This document shows positions 47,383 to 58,708 of a DNA stretch of 64,000 nucleotides, piece after piece. Position 1 is the stretch's first letter, and each line of letters opens with the position of its first letter. The notes beneath the pieces are model-generated. The model did not search any database. It was not told the origin of the DNA and saw only the letters and a list, made by a program, of their open reading frames with translations. This DNA comes from Eucommia ulmoides. Its lineage: Eukaryota > Streptophyta > Magnoliopsida > Garryales > Eucommiaceae. The DNA lies in assembly GCA_016647705.1 (NCBI GenBank), contig CM028332.1:29579300-29643299 (forward strand), written 5' to 3'. The position numbers and the translations under genes were made by a program.

Positions 47383-48484
47383 CGGTATGTTTGGTTGAAT
47401 GGAATCGAAGGCGGAATAGAATCGCATTCCACCCTCGATTCTTATTCCGTTGTTTGGTTCTCCAATGGAATCACTTTTGTGATTCCATTGGAATGAAATT
47501 GGATGGAATGAGATTCCATTTGAGATGGAGTGAAATGAGATTCCAACCCAATGGAATCAATATCTTAAATTACATGATAGCCCTTATAATTAAGGCCTTG
47601 AAAATTGAGAATAAAAATAGAAATTAGAGAACATAAATTGAAATTAGAGAGCAGAAAGTTGGGAATAGAAATAGAAAATTGGGAACAAAATTAAAAAATT
47701 GAGAACAGAAACTGAAAATTGAAAATAAAAACAGAAAATTAAAAATATAAACCGAAAATTAAGAACAAAAACAGAAAATTAGATAACAAGAAATTGAGAA
47801 TATAAACTAAAAATAGAGAATAAAAACATAAAATTAGACAACATAAAATTGAGAACAAAAACAGAAAATTGAGAACATAAACTGAAAATTGAGAACATAA
47901 AATGAAAATTGAGAACAAAAATATATAATTAGAGAACGAAAAATTGAGAACGAAAATTGAAAATTGAGAATAAAAATATAAAATTAGATAATAGAAACAA
48001 AAAATTGAGAACAAAAACAGAAAATTAAGAACAAAAAAAAATTGAGAACATAAACTGAAAATTGAGAACAAAAAATAAAAAATTAGAGAACGGAAAATTG
48101 AAAAAAGAAATTGAAAATTGAGAACAAAAACAGAAATTAAAGAATAGAAACTGAAAATTAAGAACAAAAATAGAAATTAGAGAACAAAAACTTAAAATTG
48201 AGTTGAATAGTGAAATATAATAAAATGAGGAAATGAATAGAATAGTGAAATATAATAAAAATTTATTATAACTAGCCAAGAAGATAATGGAATAATAATT
48301 TTATAAGGGCAAAACGAAAATTTTACTATATTTCACTATTCCATTTTTGTTTTCATTCCATATCAACCAAACAAGATAATGGAATAGTGATTCCATTCAC
48401 AATTTTATTCTATTCCTTCTCTCATTCCATTACTTCTTCCATTCCATTCCACCCTCATTCCATTTCGTCCAACCAAACATGCCG
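47383..48484. mobile_element. PIF/Harbinger-like non-autonomous element, 1.1 kb
   Basis: Terminal inverted repeats CGGTATGTTTGGTTG at the left and CCAACCAAACATGCCG at the right (complement CGGCATGTTTGGTTGG) are flanked by TTA on both sides (47380-47382 and 48485-48487), as for PIF/Harbinger elements. The subterminal parts repeat GGAATGGAAT motifs in inverted orientation, extending the terminal complementarity to about 80 bp. No transposase is present; the centre is a minisatellite (47590-48205). Confidence 0.85.
47590..48205. repeat. 18-20 bp minisatellite inside the Harbinger-like element
   Basis: About 30 copies of AAAATTGAGAACAAAAACAG-type units with ATAGAAAATTAGAGAACA variants. The minus-strand open frames across it (Phe/Leu/Ser-rich, repeating SQFSIFVLNF) are products of the repeat, not genes. 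Confidence 0.85.
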
Positions 48485-48487
48485 TTA

Positions 48488-48840
48488 GGGTTCAAGGTGT
48501 AATTAGATCTTCTCCTTCCTCAAAACTTTCAGGGCTCAGCTCACCCGACTCTCACCACCGCGCCGCTCTACTCATCGTTGAATAACCCCCCCCCGCCCCC
48601 CGTCACCTCTACTCATCGGAGACCAACCCACCCCCAACGCCTCCTTTACTCACTATTGAATAACCCACCCAAACCCCTTTTCTTCTCACTGCCAAACAAC
48701 TCCTCACCCCAAATACACAGAAATTTTAACATTGGAGTGCAAAAATTCAAAAACAATTTTTTCATTCAAGAACAAATTACAAAAATTTCAGAACAAATTT
48801 TTTATTCGGGTTAATATTCTTCAATGGATTTGACGTCACC
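48488..48840. other. C-rich low-complexity stretch
   Basis: Positions 48545-48715 contain two loose copies of CTCTACTCATCG...AAYAACCC separated by C runs, giving a Pro/Thr open frame that I do not regard as a gene. Confidence 0.5.
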
Positions 48841-48844
48841 GTGC

Positions 48845-49067
48845 CGTCATCGTCGTTGGTGAGGTTGTAGAAGAGAGAGAGAGATAAGGGGGAGGGAGTT
48901 GGAAGTTGCCTCCCATCACCGTACCTCTATCATCGCCATATCGTTGTCATCGTTGGTGAGGTTGCAAGAGATAGAGAGAGAGAGATGGATGAAGGGAGGT
49001 GGAAGTTGCCTCCCATCACCATACTTTCGTCGTCTCGACGTATTATTGTCATCGTTGGTGAGGTTGC

Positions 49068-49108
<41 letters not shown>

Positions 49109-49180
49109 AGGGAGGGAGGTGAAGTTGCCTCCCATCACCGCACCTTCGTCATCGTCACTGGTGAGCTTGAGGTTGTCCCC
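48845..49180. repeat. tandem repeat of about 100 bp with GA microsatellite
   Basis: Three copies (repeat points at 48854, 48951 and 49053) of TCGTTGGTGAGGTTGCA, then (GA)n, GGGAGG, then AAGTTGCCTCCCATCACCG; a fourth partial copy starts near 49150. The third holds a long (GA)n followed by (GGGA)n at 49070-49120. The 111-codon frame across it reflects the repeat. Confidence 0.8.
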
Positions 49181-49244
49181 GTCTTGTCATCGGGGTTAGA
49201 GGTGGAAGGTGGCTTGAATCATGGTGGGCTATGAAAGGTGGTGG

Positions 49245-49951
49245 CCATCGGTGTAGGAGTGGAGGCGGTGACCATTGGGGTGGGCAATGGAGTAGAAAGA
49301 ACAGAACCCAAGAAACAAAAAGGAATAAAATGACGAGTTTATACCAGGGGCATAAATGTAATTGCGTATAATAATACTATTTCATATTTGTTTTTTTTAA
49401 ATTCAAATAAAATTGAGGCAAAACACTCATTCTACTTCTTCTTTTTCTGGCAGGGGATTTTAGTGGTAATTTTTATATATAAGGGGATATCAGTGGAATT
49501 TAAAAAAATATGAAGGGGTGTCTAAAGAAAGTTTTAACCTGATGATTAATTGGAGAAGCAGAAGGCTTGATCTATTGATCTTCAAGCAAACCCAAAAATC
49601 TAAAGCCTTATTGCAAGAATCTTGTAGTTGAGACATAACCACAAAAAAATGAGTGTTAAAATCAAATGGGTCTACATAGAGAGAGAGAGAGTGAGAGTTC
49701 GTTGGTGAAGTCTCGTCGGAGGGAGAGCCACGCCATCGCTGTCTCCCGGAGAGAGTAAACCCACCCCTTGTTAGAAACCATTCAAACTAGGTCTATTTAG
49801 GAATGAAGAATAACCCATGTCAGAAACCATTCGAACTAGATCTATATAGGAAAGTTCAGAAAATATTGTCATGTGGGGGAAGGAAAATATTTTGTTTAGG
49901 AATTTCGAAAGAGAAAAAGAGAGAAAATTAGTAAAGAGAAACCATTTTGGT
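49245..49951. other. intergenic DNA, no gene recognised
   Basis: Includes a short direct repeat of RTYAGAAACCATTCRAACTA at 49770 and 49820 and a GAGAGA run at 49680. Nothing else is recognised. Confidence 0.5.
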
Positions 49952-50152
49952 TGTTGAGATAATTGAAAGACGGAACGTTAGGAGAAATATAGAGTGATAT
50001 ATTGATATTCATAAAACAGTACATTACAAAGATTTACAATAAAGATATTTATAGGAGACTAAGAAAACCATAGGAATAGAGCTTTGACCTAATGAGTCTA
50101 GCCCATATACATATATTAACCTACTAAGCCAAGCCCATATACATATATTAAC
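49952..50152 (-). repeat. 3' LTR of copia element 3 with internal duplication
   Basis: About 201 bp, longer than its relatives because a 35-bp segment around GCCCATATACATATATTAACC is duplicated (50100 and 50133). Confidence 0.75.
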
Positions 50153-50229
50153 CCCCTCCCCTCAAACTCAAGAAGGTAAATGAGACGTGAACTTCATATT
50201 GCAAACCAGAGCGTAAAGGGTGCGGGTGG

Positions 50230-51680
50230 ATGACGCTTGGTGACAATATATGCTGTCTGAACGGCTGAACTAACGGATTGTAGGCAAATAGTATTTTAGA
50301 GAATGTGATAACGGATGGAGGCAATCAGTCTCGATGTGTTTTGTACACTCGTAGAAGACATCATTGTGGGCGATCTGAACAACACTCCTATTATCACAAT
50401 GTAAAACAGTGGTGGTAGGAGAAGAGATTCCTATGTCAGTAGGGAGCCACCGAAACCAAAGTAGTTCTTGTGTTATATCAATGATGACACAATATTCAAC
50501 TTCAGTATTAGAACGAGCAACCACAATTTATTTCTTATTATGCCAAAAAATAAGAGAGTTGTCCAAGAAGAAATAATAATCAGTGGTTGAGCGACTGTCA
50601 GCGGGATCTCCAGCCTAATCGGCATCAGAATAAGCTTGTAAAGTAAGAGCAGACTAGGCTGAGAAATGAACTCTGTGAAATAAGGTACCATTAATATACC
50701 AAAGAATGCGAAAAATAGCCGAGTAATGAGTGGTCCAAGGAGCAGACAAGAACTAATTGATTTGATGGGCAACATAGACAATGTCTGGATGAGTGACAGT
50801 GAGTTTTACTAAACTTCTAGCCAGTTAACAATATAGAGTGGAATGCTGAAGAGGTGAACCATATAATAGAATGAGTCTGATATTTGGCTCGAGAGAAGTA
50901 GTGGTAGTGGTGGAGTTAGTGATGCTGCCTTGAAAGAAGATCCGAGGCATATCTGGTCTGAAAGAGAAAATATCTATCTGAACTGGATGAGACTTCGAGG
51001 CCAAGAAAATAGGTGAGCACGCTATGATCTTTCATTTCGAATTGTGTATTGAGAAATTTTCAAGTTCAAAGATACTATATAAATCATCTCTAGTAATAAT
51101 CATGTCATCCACGTACAATTAAAGAAGGACAATACCATTGTCAGTGTGGCGAATAAACATGGCTGAATCATGAGCACTAGATGTGAACTGAAAATGATAA
51201 ATGATAATGTTGAATTTTGCAAACCAGGTATATGGAGCTTGTTTCAAACCATATAAAGCACAGCGGAAGCAACAAATTTTATGTCGAGGGGCCACTAGGC
51301 CAAGAGTGTTATGCATGTAAACTTCCTCAAGAAAATCGTTATTGAGAAATGCATTTTTGACATCCATCTAAAAGTGAGTCCATTTTGAAATGACAGTGAC
51401 GACAGAAAGAGTATGGATAGATGTGAATCTCGCTACTGGAGAAAATATCTCTTCCTAGTCAATACCATATTCCTCAGCGAATCCCTTGGAAACAATTTGG
51501 GCTTTATATTGTTTAATAGAACCATAAGAAAGTAATTTAATCTTAAACACCTATTTACACGCAATAGGAATTTTCCTAAGGGAAAGATCAACAAGATCCC
51601 ATGCGTGAGTTTTGGCTGGAGCTTGAGGTTTTTCATTCATTATTTTCTACCAAATAGTATTAATAATAGCCTTCTTATAA
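50230..51680 (-). pseudogene. copia element 3 reverse transcriptase and RNase H remnant
   Basis: MDVKNAFLNNDFLEEVYMH and ALYGLKQAPYTWFAKFNI (51119-51367) are RVT_2 motifs. A stop follows where the YVDD region should be read on. RNase H shows ARSNTEVEYCVIIDITQELL with WFRWL and LHCDNRSVVQIAHNDVFYEC (50270-50524). All are in separate frames. Confidence 0.88.
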
Positions 51681-51999
51681 GCTTGAGGCTCATGCAGATT
51701 AAGTATAGTAGAAAAAATGATAATTAGTGAGCTAAAGAGGATGATGAGTTACCCTGGTAGAGTAGCAGGAGTGATCTGGAGGGTGGCTCTCAAAGAGAGT
51801 CGGTACAGAGTCCTTAGACATAGGAAGATCCTCGGGAAAGGCTGATTAAGCCAGAAGGTTGAGACCTGTTGGTGGTTCTGGAATTGGAGGAGTGAGATCA
51901 ACTGGTGGTTCTAGATTTGGAGAGGTGAGATCAATTGTTGTTTATGGAGTTGGTGGGGTGAGATCAACTGGTGATTCTAGGTTGGGCTCGATAGTACCT

Positions 52000-52900
52000 G
52001 AACCTGTATCCTCCAGAAATAACTAAATAGATGGATCAATAAAGAATTTGGAATTAGTGATGACTGACATATCAAATGACCGTAAGGAAGAAAACATTTG
52101 TTGTTCCCAAAAAATGACATGACGAGAGATACGAAATTTTTTAAAGATGAGATCCCAGTACCGATGCCCTTTATGTTCAATGCCATATCTGAGAAAACAA
52201 CCCAGTTGAGTCTTTGGTTCCAATTTGTTGGGTTGATGTGGTTTAAGAATAACAAAATGAGCACAACCAAAAACTTTGAGTTTAGAGTATGTGGGAAGGT
52301 TACCGAAAAGATGCTCAAATAGAGACTGATGCTGGATTGTAGCGAAAAGAGCATTATTTATTGTGTATATCAGCCTTACCCCAAAAACGCTCAGGATAGG
52401 ATGAATAAATGAGGAAGGTATAGATTGTGTCAAGAATGTGTCTGTGTTTACATTCAGCTCGTCTAATTTATTGGACACGGGCAGTAGGGAAGCGTGCTAT
52501 TTTTGTGAAGCCAATTAAGAAAAACACAATCTTTGTATTCCATTGCATTATGTGAGCAAAAAACCTTTATATTCTTAGAGAATTGAGTTTCAGTCATAAA
52601 AGAAAACTCAGAATATATTTAGAATAATTCAGATCTATTTTTCATAAGAAACAACCATATTTATCGAGAGTAGTCAACTATAAATATAACAAAATAATGA
52701 GATCCACCTATTGTTGCTTAAGGAAAAGGCCCTCAAACATCAGAATGCACTAAATCAAAGGGTGCAAGAGAAACAGATTAACTCTCATTAAAAGGTAAGG
52801 CTAATTATTTTGCAAGTTGTCAATAAATACAATGAAAATACTCATGTTGAATTGAACCTAATTGACCACTAGAAATAAAATATTGAAGAGGACTGAATGA
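52000..52900 (-). pseudogene. copia element 3 integrase remnant
   Basis: In the frame 52023-52478: FGVRLIYTINNALFATIQHQ, YSKLKVFGCAHFVILKPHQP, LEPKTQLGCFLRYGIEHKGH and KFRISRHVIFWEQ match the C-terminal half of copia integrase. The catalytic half (52480-52900) is out of frame. Confidence 0.85.
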
Positions 52901-52921
52901 AGCGTTACCTAACCGAGAGCG

Positions 52922-53751
52922 TCATAATCCCACAGATGAGAGTGTTGGGATGGAGGCGACTGATTGATTTGGTGATGATAAAGATGGGACTTTACGGTCA
53001 GTCCCAAGGAGTTTTCCAATCTGAGGGTCCTGCACATGACAACCAGCAGAAGAGAAATGGAAATCAAATCCAAGATCACATAGTTGTCTCATAGATATAA
53101 GATTAAGAACTAGATTAAGGACCGAATATGTATCAAGGAGAGATAAATGAGAAATGTCAATGTGTCCAGTATGGGTAACTGACATATTTGATCCATTGGC
53201 AGTGTAAATAGTATATGCATGTTCATTACGGGTTTTGAAGAAAATATAAAGGTATCAGATGTCATGTGATTACAACAGGTAGAATCAAAGTACTATCAAG
53301 ATGTACCTGGTGACATGGCTATATTGTTACTAGTTTTAGATAGAGCCTTGGTAAGCTTGGTGCACAAGCCACTTAAATCAAGTGAAGAGTTCGGTGAAGT
53401 CGGGGCCGCATTAATGGCTGTAGCGACAATGTTCATTGCCTTGGGGTAAAACCGATTGCGAGAGCTTTGAGGGCGAGACTGATTCCCGTTTTATTGGTTT
53501 CTAGATGGTGATACTGAACGTTTAGGGTATTCTATGAGATAGTGCCCTGGTTCTATGTATACGTTACAAAGGAAAGAAGGACATTTAAGAAATTTGTATA
53601 ATTGCGAATGACAATACTTGCAATATAAGGGGTTTTGGGATGAGTTTGTCTCGGTAACTGATGTGGAAAGAACGACATCTGTATTTGATCTGTGTAATGT
53701 CACAAGACGTGTTTCCTCTCTTAGTAGATCAGAAACAACATCCGTGTAATG
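52922..53751 (-). pseudogene. copia element 3 protease-like and gag zinc-knuckle remnant
   Basis: MSVTHTGHIDISHLSLLDTY, SMRQLCDLGFDFHFSSAGC and HVQDPQIGKLLGTDRKV (52922-53185) correspond to the region before integrase. At 53491-53703 a knuckle reads CNVYIEPGHYLIEY: the pattern CX2CX4HX4C is kept in spacing, but the second and fourth ligands are Tyr instead of Cys. LREETRL-like gag sequence runs into the junction at 53751. Confidence 0.8.
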
Positions 53752-54343
53752 TCCACATTTATATGCATGTTACGATATATTGAGAAATCGAAGTGTGACA
53801 CTCGGGAGAGGTAACCCCAAATTCGGATTAGGATTTAAACATAACGTGACGATCTAATAACCCAAGAGGGCCTTAGAAAGTATGCAATCCGTGAGGTTGG
53901 AACAAGACTCATATGACAAGCGTCGTATAGACGGTTGAGAGGGACTTCACCATTGACACGAAGTCACATATTCATTCACTTTACATTCGGAAGAGGTAGT
54001 AAGTGAGATTTCGATACCTAGATTGTCGGATAAATTTAAATACTGTTAATGTAAACTATATTGAATCGAATGCATTTTGGTGAACGAAGTTAATCCCTAG
54101 ATAATATTCCCATTAACATCATATACTAGTATTATAGTGTAATTAGGCTAATTAGTTTAGTGTATTTTATTAACAAAAGTCATAAATTGAGTCACCAAGA
54201 TAAAATTAGGTTATGTCAATCACGGTATTTAACGACAATTCTAATCCAATCCTTGTAAATACGGCAACCCTTACTCTTTCTATTATACTAAAACTTGAAC
54301 CGTACACTTGCGATGAAAGTAGCGACGTAATATTCCGCTGTCA
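53752..54343 (+). repeat. truncated 5' LTR of the gypsy element
   Basis: Aligns with 57846-58428 of the complete LTR (shared GATATAYTGAGAAATC, CGTGACGATCTAAT, AAAGTATGCAATCCGTGAGG, AACACGAAGTCACATATTCA). About 725 bp of its 5' part is missing. It starts exactly where copia element 3 stops. Confidence 0.88.
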
Positions 54344-54349
54344 AGTTTT

Positions 54350-54371
54350 TGGCGCCGTTACTGGGGATTGG
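54350..54371 (+). other. primer-binding site (tRNA-Asp type)
   Basis: TGGCGCCGTTACTGGGG at the LTR edge matches, with small changes, TGGCGCCGTTGCCGGGG, the complement of the 3' end of plant tRNA-Asp(GUC). A second copy, TGGCGTCGTTGCCAGGG, lies at 58435. Confidence 0.88.
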
Positions 54372-54483
54372 TTTTTAGATTGTTGTTGATATTGTGAGTA
54401 AGTAACTTGATTTTAATTTAGGCATTTATTTTGTTTATAATTTTTTTGTTTGTAATTTTGTTTCTTTTGCAATGTACTTGAAG

Positions 54484-55476
54484 ATGTTAGATCAACAAAT
54501 GTTTTTCCATTTCTTTCAATGAGATTCTAAGTCGTTTTATTATACTTGGAATAGATACAAGGAGTTGCTAACTCGGTTCCCAAATCATCGTTTCCCGAGT
54601 AAGTGTCAACCACTGAACTTCCTCGACGGGTTACTAGCCGCAACAAGAAATTGGGTTGAAAGAGGAAAAGGTACCACCTCTTTCGACCAACTAACCGTGG
54701 ACGAGGCCTATTGGTTGTTGGAAGACATGGTAGCATTTGACTATCAGAGTTGGAATTCTTTTTCAAGCTACCAAAACTTGGGGGATAGTTTCACCATTTC
54801 GGTGCCATGGATTGATACCCCGGACCAACATATGGAGTCTTCCCCCGCATTGGAAACCATGTTCACTGAATTTATGGGGGAGACTCAAGTTTTCTAAACG
54901 GAAACAAATGACTGACTCAATGAGCATGAGGACTGTCTTGACACTATTGAGACGATCTGTGCTAAAATCAAAATGACCGTAAAGTCTCTTGAGACTCAAA
55001 TCGGTCAACTTGTTAGCTTCATTGAGGCCGAAGTAGAAACAGTGGCACTAAGGGATATACAAATCACATCTGAATGTGAAAGCCATCGTAAGGAACTGGA
55101 AATGAGTGGGAGGAACTTGGGTTCATGCGATGACGATGATTCGAATGAGACGAAAACCCAAGCATGGATCGATAATGGTGATTCTTCACCTCTTGATATC
55201 CAAATTGTAATGCGGCCACCGATCCAAGACGATCATATTTATGAGGATCCGATATGGCTCACTTGTCCTTCATCGTCTTTTGCACCGTATATTCAAGCAA
55301 CTCAAGGACATAAGACGAAAATGAATCAAGTTGAGAGTATGGGCCAATCAAATCTAAATCTCGCTAATCTTGAGGGCGTTCAGAACCAAGACCCATATGT
55401 GGTCTTGTATGACACTTACTATGGGCGAAAACCGCTCTTTGATGAGCCCTTCTCCATGTCAAGCCAAGTACGTTAA
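54484..55476 (+). pseudogene. gypsy gag (Retrotrans_gag), three in-frame stops
   Basis: One frame from ATG 54484 to 55476 is open except for TGA 54520, TAA 54895 and TGA 54916. The Retrotrans_gag part reads WNRYKELLTRFPNHRFP, LNFLDGLLAATRNWVERGKG and TVDEAYWLLEDMVAFDYQSW, matching the family's W-x-R-x-K-ELL...P...FY-x-GL...EA-x-x-LLE-x-M pattern. Later, KSLETQIGQLV corresponds to the conserved NLExQIGQLA segment downstream. The region from about 55080 to 55476 is acidic and not recognised. After the stop, ACCAAGTGCTTCTTGGAAGGCAACCC resembles the 3' border seen after the last ORF in Athila-type elements, implying that pol was deleted between gag and this point or never present. Confidence 0.85.
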
Positions 55477-57108
55477 ACCAAGTGCTTCTTGGAAGGCAAC
55501 CCAAGTTTCAAAATAAGTTAGAACATCACCGCCGACTACACTTAGAGGCGAGCTTGTCTCGCCTCCCAGGTACGTGTTCGCAACCCTTGTAGTTATCATT
55601 CTATATGCTTTCATTGGGATCGCTGACGGGTCATTATGGACACTGCCTATTTTGAGTTTGAGGGTATTGGTTTGATGTTTTATATACTTTCTAGTATGAT
55701 ATATTTTTGGTAGTTATGTAGTTATGTTTTATTGTTATTACATCTTGTGTTAATTTTAGTAAAATAGTTTGCATGTTTCTTTAGTGTTAGTATAAATGTG
55801 TTTATGTTTCTTGTTGTAGTTATTCAGCATGTGTTGAGTTTTGAGTTCATCTGGGCCATTACCCGATGATGAAATTATCCCCTGGTTATTATTTGAGGTC
55901 AAGGGTAATGCTCATTCATGTGTATTTTGTGTGCTTGGCATGTCGTTTTGGTAAAGGTTATTGTGGATATTAAATTGCACGAGCACGTAGACTTAAATTG
56001 ATTTGAGGACGATTATCCATTAGCCAAATTCATGACAATTTAAGGGATTCTAGAACCTAATTGGGGGAAACTTGAGGCGAAATCCTAGGTGAGGTAGTTC
56101 AGGAGACATGATTTAGGCTTTCATTTTTATTGCTTGAGCCTTTGAAGCTTACCTTGTAATATGTTATCCCTCGTTACCCTATTGAAGCCTATAGACATTT
56201 TAATTCTGAACACGTAACAAATACCCTGGCTAATTAAAATTTCTTTTTCCAAACCATGTCGCTAAACCTAAGGCTCAATTTGAGTGAATCAAGTTAGCAT
56301 TCGTGTATGCTACTTGAAGTGAGCGGTTGGGTTTAGGGCGAACTTGTAATTGGTTCGGTATTCGAGTACTCACTTGTTAGTATTCTTTTATTTTAACCAT
56401 ACCCATGAAATTGTAAAATCGAATAAGTTTGGGGTGTGGTTTTAAGAAAAAAGAAAAAACAAAAAAAAAGACATATGTTAATATAGTTTTATTTTCGTTT
56501 CTTATTGACAAGTGAGGACAACGTTCTTAAATGATTGTTCAGGGTTGTTTCAAATTTATCTGTGGGGGTTCGAGTATGATTATGTGCCAAGCGTTGTATC
56601 TTGGGTATCGTTGAGTTATAACATTAACCTATTTTATATTCCCGATATACCATTGGCCAAATGTTCCAAACCGAACCAAGTCCTATTGATCTTTTTAAAC
56701 TTCCAAGCCTACATTAGTGGAGAGTGGAACCCAGTTAGACGTATGAATATCCTAATCCTTTATGGTTTAAGTCATGAACTTCGTTGGTGGATAATTCAAT
56801 CCGGTCATTGGATGGTTGTATTGTTGAGTTTTCGCACAAACACTTTAACAAGATCTAGAATGAAGTTTACCATTATTGAATATTGAAATTCTAGAATACC
56901 ACATGGTGCGTTTTATTCATGAACTCTTTGTAATTGAGGGCTATTAAGGGAAAATATTTTGGTTGTATAGTTGAATTCAAAACTTGCATATCGTTATGCT
57001 TAGTTAGTTTATGTTTTTTATTCATTGTTTAGTTTTTGTGTTAGTTATTTCGTTGTGTTTTTTTATTTTAATATGAGTGTTTTGCTCGAGGACTAGCAAA
57101 ATTCCAGG
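55477..57108 (+). other. 3' non-coding region of the gypsy element
   Basis: T-rich, low coding capacity. An open frame at 56512-56886 (124 aa; contains GEWNPVRRMNILILYGLSHE) is not recognised; an env-like remnant is possible but unsupported. The region ends in TCGAGGACTAGCAAAATTCC and the polypurine tract TTTGGGGG (57110-57117). Confidence 0.6.
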
Positions 57109-57120
57109 TTTGGGGGTATT

Positions 57121-58428
57121 TGATAAATGGAATTTGTCTATATATTTTCAAGCCGGTTTTGATAGTTTTCGAGTATTATTATAGCATTTTAATATGTTCT
57201 AATTTGTTTTAATTTGTTTTATTATAAATCAGGTGTTTGGGACGAAAATGGATGAAAACGATCTATAATTGAGCAAATCGATGGAACGTCGATGGAAGAA
57301 ACGATTGAAAAGATGAAAAAAGGACATCCTGCAATTGCATCCCATCGTTGCAGCGGTGAAACCATCGTTGCAGCAGTGAAAATATCGGATCAAGCAAAAT
57401 CTTTCTGCCTAACCATCGCTGCAGTGGTCACACGACAAAAACCTATTGATTTCTCCACCGCTGTAGCAGTTCTTCCCATCGCTGCAGCGGTCAGGCTCCA
57501 CATGTCTTAAATATTTTGAGATATTTTCTCAGATATTTTGGATCCCATTATATCCCCTTCTTCCCCCCGAACACTTAGGGCATATTTTTAAGAGTCTTGA
57601 GAGCTCCAAGACACATCCAACTAAGAGAAGATCATCAATGCCAAGAGGATGAAACATTCTTGGAGCAGTTTTAGCGTCGGTTCTTCGGATAACGGCTAGT
57701 CCCCTTATTTCTCTCCTTTATTTATTAGTTCGGTTGGTTGTTTTGTACATGTTTAGCTTGTTTCTAGTTGTATATAGGGCTATGTCCATGTGTAGCTAAA
57801 CATATATTATCTAGGGAGCGATGTACTTCATGAAAACATTGTTTATATGATTGTTATGATATACTGAGAAATCTGGGTTTAACACTCGCGAGAGGTAACC
57901 TCGAATTCGGACTAGGGTTTAAACACAACGTGACGATCTAATGACCCGGGAGGGCGTTAGAAAGTATGCAATCCGTGAGGTTGGGACGAGACTCATGTGA
58001 CCAAACATTGTATAGACGATTAAGGGAGACTTTGGCGTTAACACGAAGTCACATATTCATTCACTTTATACTCAGGAGAGATAGTGAGTGAGATTTCGAT
58101 ACCTAGATTGTCAAATAGATTTGAATGCTGTTAATGTAAACTAGATTGAATCGAATGTATTTTGGTTAACGAAGTTGATCCCTAGACAATATTCCCATTA
58201 ATGTCATATACTAGTATTATACTATACTTTGGTTAATTAGTTTAGTTTTTTTTATTACCAAAAATCATAAATTGAGTCGCTTAGATAAAGTTAGATTATG
58301 ACAATTGAGGTACTTAACGACAATTCTAATCCAATCTCCGTCGATATGAAAATCCTTACTCTTCTTACTATACTAAAACTTGACCCGTATACTTGCGGTG
58401 AAAAGAACGACGTAATATTTCGCTGCCA
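57121..58428 (+). repeat. complete LTR of the gypsy element
   Basis: Starts TGATAAATGGAATTTG right after the polypurine tract and ends TTTCGCTGCCA, 6 bp before a primer site. A cluster of CATCGYTGCAGCGGT motifs lies at 57340-57495. An open frame over it (57292-57510, 72 aa) contains the repeated motif as IAAAV/IVAAV and is probably fortuitous. Confidence 0.88.
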
Positions 58429-58434
58429 AGTTTT

Positions 58435-58708
58435 TGGCGTCGTTGCCAGGGATTTGTTTTTAGATTGTTGTTGATATTGTAAGTAAGTAACTTGATTTTA
58501 ATTTAGGCATTTATTTTGTTTATAATTTTTTTGTTTGTAGTTTTGTTTCTCTTGCAAGGTACTTGAAGATGTTAGATCAACAAGTGCTTTTGCATTTCTT
58601 TCAACGAGATTCCAAACCATTTTATTGTGCTTGGAATAGATACAAGAAGTTACTATCTTGGTTCCCAAATCATCGTTTCTTGAGGGAGTGTTAACTACTG
58701 AACTTCCA
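58435..58708 (+). pseudogene. second primer site, leader and gag start
   Basis: Homologous to 54350-54625: primer site, the leader with GATTGTTGTTGATATTGTRAGTAAG, ATGTTAGATCAACAA (58569) and the start of gag (WNRYKKLLSWFPNHRF). It ends at AACTTCC|AAGG (58708), where the first copy continues with the gag domain. Confidence 0.88.

Larger units (their letters stand above)
49952..53751 (-). mobile_element. Ty1/copia retrotransposon 3, 5'-truncated
   Basis: Third member of the family seen at 13413 and 19844. A 3' LTR (49952-50152) starts TGTTGAGATAATTGAAAG and adjoins a polypurine tract (TTGAGGGGAGGGG, minus sense). RNase H, reverse transcriptase, integrase, protease and the zinc-knuckle part of gag follow in the minus sense. 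Gag ends abruptly at about 53751, where a gypsy LTR fragment begins, so the 5' LTR and primer site are missing. Many stops and frameshifts. Confidence 0.9.
53752..58708 (+). mobile_element. Ty3/gypsy element, gag-only, in LTR-gag-LTR-gag tandem arrangement
   Basis: A 592-bp piece of 5' LTR (53752-54343), a tRNA-Asp primer site, leader, gag, a long non-coding 3' region, a polypurine tract and a full 1308-bp LTR (57121-58428) are followed by another primer site, leader and gag start that stop at 58708. No protease, reverse transcriptase, RNase H or integrase is present. The layout fits plant Athila/Tat-type gypsy elements (tRNA-Asp primer, gag type, GGTTTGGGGGTATTTGATAA before the LTR). The second primer site means two elements shared the middle LTR, as after unequal recombination. 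Confidence 0.85.

Noticed and set aside
47739..48279. Long Phe/Leu/Ser-rich minus-strand frames (142 and 84 codons), membrane-protein-like
   Set aside because: Produced by the 18-20 bp minisatellite; the apparent hydrophobic repeats follow its period.
48899..49234. 111-codon frame with an Arg/Glu repeat
   Set aside because: A translation of (GA)n and of the 100-bp tandem repeat.
56512..56886. Possible env-like ORF of the gypsy element
   Set aside because: Position fits, but no signal peptide or transmembrane pattern typical of env-like genes and no recognisable homology.
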